Below are positions 45,797 through 52,706 of a DNA stretch of 64,000 nt, in pieces; position 1 is the first letter of the stretch, and each line of letters opens with the position of its first letter. The position numbers were made by a program, and so were the translations under genes. The stretch is taken from NCBI GenBank assembly GCA_030524525.1, contig JAUNGI010000001.1, positions 156,664-220,663 of the forward strand, read 5' to 3'. The stretch is from Lachnospiraceae bacterium (GTDB taxonomy: Bacteria; Bacillota; Clostridia; Lachnospirales; Lachnospiraceae). The notes below the pieces were generated by a model. That model was given only the letters and a program-made list of their open reading frames with translations, was not told the origin of the DNA and did no database searches.

Positions 45797-46822
45797 CTAT
45801 AGATCAAAATCCGCCGGGTCCTTTACAAGGATCAAATACCAATTATTCCCATCCTTGTAAAACAGATAGAGATCCGTAAGCAGCAGCTTGTCTTTGCTTC
45901 CCTCCACCGTGGTAGTGTTTCGGATCAGATATGCTTCCTCGATGTGTATATAGCCCGTTCGTCCGATAACGCTTTCTATGGCATTGGCAAGCCGAGCCGT
46001 ATCCTCAATCTTACGCTCCACCTCGTATGCTTCCGTGAAATCGGCATCCTCTCCGCACCGCTCAAAGCTCATATAATGCATCCACGAAAGCAGCGCCTCC
46101 ACGGAGGGGACGTTGTAGCTCTGTAAAATATAGGGATGCGCGTATTCCGGAAAGGCGCGCGTGAACATGTAGACCGACTGGTTTTTGCAGGCTGTGTCCC
46201 ACCTGTCGATCAGCTCCAGCAGGCTTTCTTCCTGTTCCTTATCGAGCTTTTTTTCGTCGTCTCTCAGTCCCAATACGGACAGCACGTCCTTATCCGCCCC
46301 GCCGACCGCAAACCAATAAACCGCCAGCGCGCCGCCGACCACAAGCAGGATCGCCAGCGCCGCAATGAGCGGCGCATGCTTTTTCTTCGCTTTTTTCTTT
46401 TTTGGCTCGCCGTTTTCGGAAGCCTCCTGTCCGTCCGTCGGATTTTCAGCCTCCCATCCCGCCAGTCTGTCCGGAACTTCCCAAACCGTTTCAAATTCCG
46501 GAATATATCTTTCGGGGGCTGCCGATTTCGCCTCGGGCGACGGCTCGCCGTTCTCCGCCGCTTCTCCGCACTCCTCGGCTGCCGGTTCCTCTGCCGCTTC
46601 TCCGCGCTCCTCGGCTGCCGGTTCCTCCGCCGCAGGCTCCGGCAGGGGCAAACCGCTTTCCTCCTCCGGGAACACAAATTCCGGGAACATCGAAACGCCC
46701 CTTTCCGTTCCGACGGCTTCCCCCGCCGTTTCGGTCCGGCTCATACGCTTCACCGGGCTTCCGCACTGCGAGCAGAATTTCGCGTCCTCCATCAATATGC
46801 TTCCGCACTGATTGCAAAACAT
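45797..46822 (-). CDS. Zinc-ribbon membrane protein of unknown function
   Basis: 341 residues. An N-terminal double CxxC zinc ribbon (MFCNQCG...FCSQCGSPV, residues 1-24) is followed by an acidic Glu/Ala-rich linker with a 12-residue tandem duplication (EEPAAEERGEAA/EEPAAEECGEAA, about 65-90). A Lys-rich patch and one membrane segment (about 150-170) come next. The external C-terminal domain (about 190-341) has an SnoaL/NTF2-like feel (LIDRWDTACKNQSVYMF...), not firmly recognised. GAGGAGTGGGG precedes the ATG. It has its own near-perfect promoter. Confidence 0.78.
   Translation of the reverse strand: MFCNQCGSILMEDAKFCSQCGSPVKRMSRTETAGEAVGTERGVSMFPEFVFPEEESGLPLPEPAAEEPAAEERGEAAEEPAAEECGEAAENGEPSPEAKSAAPERYIPEFETVWEVPDRLAGWEAENPTDGQEASENGEPKKKKAKKKHAPLIAALAILLVVGGALAVYWFAVGGADKDVLSVLGLRDDEKKLDKEQEESLLELIDRWDTACKNQSVYMFTRAFPEYAHPYILQSYNVPSVEALLSWMHYMSFERCGEDADFTEAYEVERKIEDTARLANAIESVIGRTGYIHIEEAYLIRNTTTVEGSKDKLLLTDLYLFYKDGNNWYLILVKDPADFDL
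46563..46634. repeat. 36-base tandem duplication inside the zinc-ribbon protein gene
   Basis: Two adjacent copies of a 36-base unit containing GCTTCTCCGCxCTCCTCGG encode the duplicated 12-residue acidic segment. Same period as the repeat in the neighbouring LTA-synthase-like gene. Confidence 0.7.
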
Positions 46823-46851
46823 GACCCCACTCCTCTTCTCCCTTTTCTTTG

Positions 46852-46880
46852 ATTATAACGGATTCCCTTCCGTACCGCAA
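46852..46880 (-). promoter_or_regulatory. Promoter for the zinc-ribbon protein gene
   Basis: On the minus strand, TTGCGG (46875-46880), a 17-base spacer and a perfect TATAAT (46852-46857), 30 bases before the start codon. Confidence 0.7.
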
Positions 46881-46903
46881 CAGAAGAATGCTCCCCGGCT
46901 CCC

Positions 46904-48283
46904 TTACTTGTTTCTAAGCTCAATGAGCGGCGCGCCCTTATGATCAATATAATCCGCAGTGATCGTTACCGTGCCGATGGAGCTGTCCTTGGGGATCTCG
47001 TACATGATATCCAGCATGAATTCCTCGATGATCGAGCGAAGCGCTCTTGCGCCGGTGGATTTTTCCATCGCCTTTTCCGCGATCCGGGCGATCGCCCCCT
47101 CCTCGAAAAACAGACGCACCTCGTCCATGGCAAGCAGCTTCTCGTACTGGCGCGTGATGGCGTTTTTCGGCTCCACCAGAATGCGCATCAGACTTTCCTT
47201 CGTCAGTCCCTGCAGCGCAAAGATCACGGGCAGCCGTCCGAGAAATTCCGGGATCATGCCGTATTCCCGAAGATCCTCCACCGTTACCTTGGAGAGCAGA
47301 TCCGGGTCTTTGTCGTACGCGTCCTTCAGCTCGGAATTGAAGCCCATCGCCGACGACTTGGTCAGCCGCTGCTTAATAATATTTTCCAAGTCCGGAAACG
47401 CCCCGCCGCAGATAAACAAAATGTTTTTCGTGTTGACGGTGGTCATGGGAACCATCGCGTTCTTGCTGGTCGCGCCGACCGGCACCTCCACATCGGCACC
47501 CTCCAACAGCTTCAGAAGCCCCTGCTGCACGCTCTCGCCGCTGACGTCCCGGCTGTTGGTATTCTTCTTCTTTGCGATCTTGTCGATCTCGTCGATAAAC
47601 ACAATGCCATGCTCCGCCCGCTCCACGTCGTTGTCCGCATTTTGCAGCAGCTTGGAGAGCACGCTCTCCACGTCGTCGCCGATATAGCCCGCCTCGGTCA
47701 GCGAGGTCGCGTCGGTGATCGCCAGCGGCACGTTCAGCAGACGCGCAAGGGTCTGCACCAGATAGGTCTTTCCGCAGCCGGTGGGACCGATCATCAGCAT
47801 GTTGGACTTTTCGATCACAACGTCGTCCTGATACTGGGGAAGATTCTGGTTTTTCACACGCTTATAATGATTGTAAACGGCGACGCTGATCACCTTTTTC
47901 GCCTGTTCCTGTCCGACCACATATTCGTCCAGCCGGGCTTTGATCTCGTGCGGCGCGGGAAGCTTGGCGATATCCATTTTCGCCTCCTCCCCGTCCTGCG
48001 GTTCCTCCGTGGCCTTCGGCACCGCCTTCTTTTTCGGCTTGATCTGCGGCTGATTCGGCATCAGTCCGTCGCCGGGCAGGACGATGCGGATATTGCCCGG
48101 GAACTGGTCGAAGTCCTCCGGCTTCATCGTGGACGAAACCATGTCAAAGGAACGCTGCAGACAGTCCTCGCACAAATAAATGTTCTGCGGAAGCTTCATC
48201 AGCTTTCCCACGACGCTCTCCGGACGCCGGCACATGGCGCAGCAGTTTTCGTATCCGTCTTTTTTGTTTTCTTCGTTCTCCAT
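46904..48283 (-). CDS. clpX: ATP-dependent Clp protease ATP-binding subunit ClpX (paralog type)
   Basis: 459-residue AAA+ unfoldase. The N-terminal zinc domain has CAMC (15-18) and CEDC (38-41). A charged linker of about 60 residues (50-110) is longer than usual. Walker A GPTGCGKT is at 166-173; the pore loop reads GYIGDDVE; Walker B is IVFIDEIDKIA; a ClpP-docking IGF-like tripeptide reads MGF in KSSAMGFNSEL. So it should still pair with ClpP. It is not beside clpP, tig or lon but 20 bases downstream of a polysaccharide sugar transferase. This suggests a second clpX paralog, which I cannot confirm from one window. Confidence 0.92.
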   Translation of the reverse strand: MENEENKKDGYENCCAMCRRPESVVGKLMKLPQNIYLCEDCLQRSFDMVSSTMKPEDFDQFPGNIRIVLPGDGLMPNQPQIKPKKKAVPKATEEPQDGEEAKMDIAKLPAPHEIKARLDEYVVGQEQAKKVISVAVYNHYKRVKNQNLPQYQDDVVIEKSNMLMIGPTGCGKTYLVQTLARLLNVPLAITDATSLTEAGYIGDDVESVLSKLLQNADNDVERAEHGIVFIDEIDKIAKKKNTNSRDVSGESVQQGLLKLLEGADVEVPVGATSKNAMVPMTTVNTKNILFICGGAFPDLENIIKQRLTKSSAMGFNSELKDAYDKDPDLLSKVTVEDLREYGMIPEFLGRLPVIFALQGLTKESLMRILVEPKNAITRQYEKLLAMDEVRLFFEEGAIARIAEKAMEKSTGARALRSIIEEFMLDIMYEIPKDSSIGTVTITADYIDHKGAPLIELRNK

Positions 48284-48303
48284 AAATTACCCTTTCTTAT
48301 TCC

Positions 48304-49719
48304 TCAATAGGCATTTTTATTTACAAAACCGGTAAAAATCGTCATCCAAAGGATCTTGATATCCAAAATCACGCTCCAATTTTCGATATAGTACAGATCG
48401 TATTCGATCCGCTTGCTGACCGATGTGTCGCCCCGCAGTCCGTGCACCTGCGCCCAGCCGGTAATGCCCGGCCGAACCTGATGCTTAATCATATACCGGG
48501 GGATCTCCTCGCGGAATTTTTCCACAAAAAACGGACGCTCCGGCCGGGGCCCGATCAGGCTCATATCGCCCTTCAGCACGTTGAAGATCTGCGGCAGCTC
48601 GTCCAAACTCGTATGCCGGATAAACTTTCCGACCTTTGTCACGCGCTGATTGTTCTGGTTCGACCATTCGTTTTCGTCCTCGCCTGCCTTCGCCTCCTCC
48701 ATCGAGCAGAACTTGTACATCTTAAACGGCTTGTTGTGCAGCCCGACCCGCTCCTGACAGTAAATGATCTTTCCCTTTGTGGTCAGCTTGATCGCGATTG
48801 CAACCGCAAGCATCGGGATCGCGAACACGATCAGCGCCAGCACGCCGCCCACCAAGTCCATCATGCGCTTTACCGCCCGGTTTCCAAGCGTGGCGAGGGG
48901 CACGTTCCGAATGTTGATCATCGGCAGGCCGAAAAAGTCCTCAATGACCGGAATCGTCGGAATGATATGGTTATAGTCCGGGATAAATTTCGTATGCGTG
49001 CCGGATTTCTCACAGATCGCAACGACCCGGCGCAGCTTATAATAATCGTTGATCCTCAGGGAAATGATGATCTCCTCGAAACGGTTGTTCCGAAGAATCT
49101 CCTCCAGCTCTCCGATATTGCCGAGGATCGGGATGCCGTTATAGACGAAGCCCTTCTCCTTTTCGTCGTCAATAATTCCGTGGATGTAGTACCCCCACTG
49201 CGGATTTGCCTTGATCCGGTCGATATAGCCCCGCGCCGCCCCGCTGTAGCCGATCATAACCACATGCTTAAGGTTGATGCCTCTGGAACGGAGGGATTGC
49301 AGCACATAATGAAACAGGTGCCGGAAGGCAAGTCCCAGCGTAACGTTGAGTACAAAAAACAGGGAGAAGAAATGCCGGGAGATATCCAGCTCCTTCACAT
49401 AAAACAAAACGAACGCAAAGTAGAGCAGTCCAAGAATGTTGGCTTTTACCAGATCCCATACCTCGATCCGCTTTCTTCTTTTCAGTTCATACAAACCGCA
49501 TTTTGTATAGATATACAAATATCCGGGAACGACCGCAAGAAGATATTTTGCGTAGGTTCCCATCGAATAAAATCGCTCGTTTTCCCCCAGAGCGAAGAAG
49601 TCCAGCCTCTGGAGCACACCAAACCGTAAGCTGTAAGCCAAAATATAAGCGATCACAATCAGAAAAGCATCCGCCAAGATCCGAATGGAGCTGATTGTTT
49701 TTTGATTATCGTGATTCAT
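48304..49719 (-). CDS. Polyprenyl-phosphate sugar-1-phosphate transferase (WcaJ/EpsE type)
   Basis: 471-residue initiating transferase that places the first sugar phosphate on undecaprenyl phosphate at the membrane. Four N-terminal membrane segments (about 12-130), a nucleotide-binding CoA-binding-like middle domain (VVMIGYSGAARGYIDRI), one further membrane segment (about 285-308) and the catalytic domain with GKIIYCQERVGLHNKPF, RHTSLDELPQIFNVLKGDMSLIGPRPE and PGITGWAQVHG. ATG 49719 follows GAGGTGG; the upstream ATG 49773 has none. The polymer it starts could be made by the locus at 55853-63829, with CpsBCD regulating it. Confidence 0.93.
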   Translation of the reverse strand: MNHDNQKTISSIRILADAFLIVIAYILAYSLRFGVLQRLDFFALGENERFYSMGTYAKYLLAVVPGYLYIYTKCGLYELKRRKRIEVWDLVKANILGLLYFAFVLFYVKELDISRHFFSLFFVLNVTLGLAFRHLFHYVLQSLRSRGINLKHVVMIGYSGAARGYIDRIKANPQWGYYIHGIIDDEKEKGFVYNGIPILGNIGELEEILRNNRFEEIIISLRINDYYKLRRVVAICEKSGTHTKFIPDYNHIIPTIPVIEDFFGLPMINIRNVPLATLGNRAVKRMMDLVGGVLALIVFAIPMLAVAIAIKLTTKGKIIYCQERVGLHNKPFKMYKFCSMEEAKAGEDENEWSNQNNQRVTKVGKFIRHTSLDELPQIFNVLKGDMSLIGPRPERPFFVEKFREEIPRYMIKHQVRPGITGWAQVHGLRGDTSVSKRIEYDLYYIENWSVILDIKILWMTIFTGFVNKNAY

Positions 49720-49883
49720 TTCCACCTCGATACATATTTCTGAAGGATTTGTGTATGCGCTCTTATGATACATGATTTTTCGTGCGAATTCAACGCTAAA
49801 ATTATTAACTCTTTTGTCACAATTAAGACACAGGGAAATGCTATATTGCTTTATACTATCTGGTGAAACAGGAGGAACAGCGC

Positions 49884-51131
49884 ATGAAATTGTTGAAAAA
49901 AGCGTTTCTGGGCTTTCTTTTTATTATGATCTCCGCCGGCGTTTTCCTTGGGCTGGTGCTGCTGTTCGACACGGATCAGGCAGCCAAGCCGGAGGTCTCG
50001 GCGCTTGCCGAAAAGACCCCCGCAAAGCAGGAGCCGAGCAGCGCCCCAAAGGATTCCGTAAATTCCAAGGACAATTATTCGCTTAACGAGCATACGCGTC
50101 TCAAGCTGACCGACGAAGCCGGCGCCAAGCTGCTGTCCGACGTGGACATTGAACAACTGGCAGAGGAAATGCTTCCCTCGATGGTCGCCATTCAGGCGAC
50201 GGAAACCGGGCAGAACCTGTTCGGGCAGACCGTATCCGCGCCTTCGCAGGGCTCCGGCATTCTGATCGACGAGGACAAGGAATATTATTATATCGTGACC
50301 AACGCCCACGTCATTGAAAACGCCGAGGATATCACGGCAACGCTTGCAGGCGGTCAGGAGGCGGCGGTTTCGGTACGGGGCTCCGATTCGGTCGCCGACC
50401 TCGCCGTTCTGGCGCTTTCCAAGGACAGCCTGTCGGAGGAAACACGGGCGTCGGTATCGCTTGCCGCTCTGGCGGATTCCACGGAGGCGGCGCCCGGTGA
50501 AATGGTCATCGCGCTGGGCAATTCGCTCGGCTACGGAACCTCCGTGACCGTCGGCTATATCAGCGCCACCAACCGTAAAATCACGACCGACAGCGGCATT
50601 ACGATGACGCTGATCCAGACCGACGCCGCCATCAATCCGGGAAACAGCGGCGGCGCGCTGATCAATCTGAACGGAGAGCTGATCGGCATCAATTCCGCAA
50701 AGCTCAGCGCCGTTACGGTTGAGGGAATGGGCTTCGCCATTCCGGCGTCTTCCGCGATCCCGGTCCTCCGGGAGCTGCAAACCATGGAGGAGGTTCCCGA
50801 ATCTGCGCAGGGCTATCTGGGCGTCCGCATTTCCACGGTAAGCAGCACCATGGCGGACGAATTCGACATGCCGGTCGGCGTTTATATCAACGAGGTCCTC
50901 TCCGGCACCGCCGCCGAAAGAGCCCAGCTTCAGGCGGGCGATATCATTACGGGCGTAAACGGGATCGCGATCGCGACCAAGGAACAGCTGTCGGCGCGCA
51001 TCACCTGCTACCGCGCCGGAACGACGGTCACGCTGACGATCATGCGCCGCGTACAGGGCGAATATCAGGAAACGGAGCTGCCGGTCGTTCTGATGTCAAA
51101 GGAGGAAATGGACGCGGTATCCGGAGAATAA
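49884..51131 (+). CDS. HtrA/DegP-type S1C serine protease with PDZ domain
   Basis: 415-residue membrane-anchored protease and chaperone for misfolded exported proteins. One N-terminal membrane segment (about 8-28) leads to a Ser/Lys/Pro linker and a trypsin-like domain. The catalytic triad is His142 (TNAHVIE), Asp172 (SVADLAVL) and Ser255 (NPGNSGGAL). One PDZ domain spans about 310-405 (GYLGVRIS...AGDIITGVNG). GGAGGAAC precedes ATG 49884. Divergent from the sugar transferase; bidirectional terminator follows. Confidence 0.95.
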   Translation: MKLLKKAFLGFLFIMISAGVFLGLVLLFDTDQAAKPEVSALAEKTPAKQEPSSAPKDSVNSKDNYSLNEHTRLKLTDEAGAKLLSDVDIEQLAEEMLPSMVAIQATETGQNLFGQTVSAPSQGSGILIDEDKEYYYIVTNAHVIENAEDITATLAGGQEAAVSVRGSDSVADLAVLALSKDSLSEETRASVSLAALADSTEAAPGEMVIALGNSLGYGTSVTVGYISATNRKITTDSGITMTLIQTDAAINPGNSGGALINLNGELIGINSAKLSAVTVEGMGFAIPASSAIPVLRELQTMEEVPESAQGYLGVRISTVSSTMADEFDMPVGVYINEVLSGTAAERAQLQAGDIITGVNGIAIATKEQLSARITCYRAGTTVTLTIMRRVQGEYQETELPVVLMSKEEMDAVSGE

Positions 51132-51136
51132 AAGCG

Positions 51137-51181
51137 AAAAAAACGGGCGGAGATACGAAACCCTATCTCCGCCCGTTTTTT
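51137..51181. terminator. Bidirectional terminator between htrA and the flavodoxin gene
   Basis: A 15-bp stem (51141-51155 with 51164-51178) extended by A and T runs on either side; 8-base loop. Confidence 0.9.
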
Positions 51182-51198
51182 GAATGCTTTCCCGCGGC

Positions 51199-51621
51199 TT
51201 ACTCCGCCAGCGCTTCGCCCAGCTTTGCGCAGGCGTCCGCCGTCTCCGCGTCCGGCGCTTCGTTGCAGATCACGCTTTCGCATGCGAGCACCGCGCCGTC
51301 CTCTCTGCAGCGTTCTTCCCAAGAGCGCATCCACTCGCCGTCGCCCCAGCCGTAAGAGCCGAACAACGCGATCTTCTTGCCCGCAAGCTTTGCCTCGCAG
51401 GCGGTGAACATCGGCTCAAATTCCTCCTCCTCCAACACCTCGGCGCCCATCGCCGGGCAGCCGAAGGCCACCGCGTCGAAGGCGTCCAGCATCGACTCGC
51501 CGAATTCCGCGGAGGTAAAGAGAGAAGCCTCCGCTCCCTTCTTTTCCGCGCCCTCCAAAACGGCGTTCGCCATCTCCTCGGTATTTCCCGTACCGCTCCA
51601 ATAAACAACCGCTACCTTCAT
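51199..51621 (-). CDS. Flavodoxin
   Basis: 140-residue short-chain flavodoxin, an FMN electron carrier that substitutes for ferredoxin, often under iron limitation. The phosphate-binding loop WSGTGNTEEM is at residues 8-17; the isoalloxazine loops GCPAMG and GSYGWGDGEWM are present. ATG 51621 follows AAAGGAGGAAA. Third gene after DUF2325 and DUF3793, a combination seen in several Clostridia. A TTAG-N6-CTAA palindrome lies upstream of the set. Confidence 0.95.
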   Translation of the reverse strand: MKVAVVYWSGTGNTEEMANAVLEGAEKKGAEASLFTSAEFGESMLDAFDAVAFGCPAMGAEVLEEEEFEPMFTACEAKLAGKKIALFGSYGWGDGEWMRSWEERCREDGAVLACESVICNEAPDAETADACAKLGEALAE

Positions 51622-51653
51622 GATATTTTCCTCCTTTTTCAAAACACGTTTTG

Positions 51654-52277
51654 CTAAACAACGACCAGCAGCCGCTCAAGCGACGCTGCGTTCGTCCACA
51701 GCCTTTGATAAAGATCCGTGCATTTCCGGATCTGCGAAAACCGCTGCTGCGCCCTCTGGACGTCGCCGTACACCTTCCAGAGCCCGACGCACTTATAATT
51801 GTCCGCCTTGTTTTCGATAAAGCCCCGGACGTCCTCGGGCGGATAGCCGAGGAACAGACCGATCTCGTGCGGGAATCCGGACGCCTCCGAAAGCCTTCCG
51901 ATCAGTCGGAGCAAATGCTCCTCCGGCGTGGCGCCCACATAGCCCAGCTCCGCAAGCAGCCGCTTTGCCTCCGCGTCCTCCAGATCGCGTTTGAGAAGCG
52001 ACGGACGGTACAGATACAGCAGGACCTTCGACTCCCCGTAGCGCAGAGGGAGAATGCGCAGCCCCTTTGCCGCCAAGCCGCGGTTTCGTCTGCGCAGCTC
52101 GCCCCGCAGGTCTTCCCGCGTCCGATACCTGACCGAAAAAAGATTTCCGGTCGTCAGCCCCGCCAGCGTCGATGCGCCGTGCTGGACAAGGCTCGCGTCC
52201 AGCGTCGGTTCCGCCGGCTTCCCGCTGCCTTCCTTCGGTTTTGGCGCAGCGCGCCCTTCCATATGTTCAGCCGACAT
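51654..52277 (-). CDS. DUF3793 family protein
   Basis: 207 residues, no signal peptide or membrane segment. The family core is visible: YLYRPSLLKRDL, then SGFPHEIGLFLGYPPEDVRGFIEN, then NYKCVGLWKVYGD. Function unknown; the family is associated with DUF2325 and flavodoxin genes and presumed linked to iron or redox. An Arg-rich, Ala/Pro-rich N-terminus is weakly conserved. ATG 52277 overlaps the DUF2325 stop by 11 bases and has GGAGG upstream. Confidence 0.88.
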   Translation of the reverse strand: MSAEHMEGRAAPKPKEGSGKPAEPTLDASLVQHGASTLAGLTTGNLFSVRYRTREDLRGELRRRNRGLAAKGLRILPLRYGESKVLLYLYRPSLLKRDLEDAEAKRLLAELGYVGATPEEHLLRLIGRLSEASGFPHEIGLFLGYPPEDVRGFIENKADNYKCVGLWKVYGDVQRAQQRFSQIRKCTDLYQRLWTNAASLERLLVVV

Positions 52278-52569
52278 TGGCAACCTCCGTACTTGCATGC
52301 TCGTTCAGAATGTTCCGAAGCGCCGACATGGACGCGGAATGCGACCGCGCGATGATGGTGCCCGGTGTTTTCGCTTCGTTCAGCGCGCAGCGCAGCATCT
52401 TGTGCGACATCGTTCCGGTAAACAGAACAAGCAGATCGGGACTTCCGATCTTGTTTTTCAGCCCGCTTTCCATTTTCGGAAAGACCTTCGCCCGGCATCG
52501 GTACGAGCGACATAGCTCCAGATACTGCCTGACCATACATTCGTTGCCTCCAACGATCACTACGCTCAT
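52267..52569 (-). CDS. DUF2325 domain protein
   Basis: 100 residues: MSVVIVGGNECMVRQYLELC at the start, then LLVLFTGTMSHKMLRCALNEAK and an IARSHSASMSALRNIL helix. This is the DUF2325 Rossmann-like fold; biochemical role unknown. ATG 52569 follows GGAGGGAAC. First gene of the unit with DUF3793 and flavodoxin; a palindrome at 52607-52622 lies 38 bases upstream. Confidence 0.9.
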   Translation of the reverse strand: MSVVIVGGNECMVRQYLELCRSYRCRAKVFPKMESGLKNKIGSPDLLVLFTGTMSHKMLRCALNEAKTPGTIIARSHSASMSALRNILNEHASTEVANVG

Positions 52570-52606
52570 AGTTCCCTCCAAATACAAATAAAATACATTT
52601 CCTTCT

Positions 52607-52622
52607 GTTAGTTTAGACTAAC
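52607..52622. promoter_or_regulatory. Palindromic operator-like site before DUF2325-DUF3793-flavodoxin
   Basis: GTTAGT-TTAG-ACTAAC, a 16-base palindrome (TTAG-N6-CTAA core) about 38 bases upstream of the first start codon, where a promoter is expected. The same core occurs twice before the ABC transporter at 55000-55701. Confidence 0.7.
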
Positions 52623-52631
52623 CCATGCTTC

Positions 52632-52677
52632 AAAAGAGAACGCCTCAACGGATGCTTTATCCTGCGGCGTCTCTTTT
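52632..52677 (-). terminator. Terminator after the FtsX-type ABC operon
   Basis: A stem of about 12 bp with one bulged base (52666-52677 with 52632-52644) and a 21-base loop, ending in a T-rich sequence on the minus strand. Confidence 0.65.
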
Positions 52678-52706
52678 CCCCGACGGGGAGGGGGCAAGCC
52701 GGGCTT

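Noticed and set aside
49720-49883. Divergent promoters between the sugar transferase and htrA (TTGTCA, TATATT, TATACT)
   Set aside because: Elements are present, but no pair has a 16-18 base spacing, so I do not call one.
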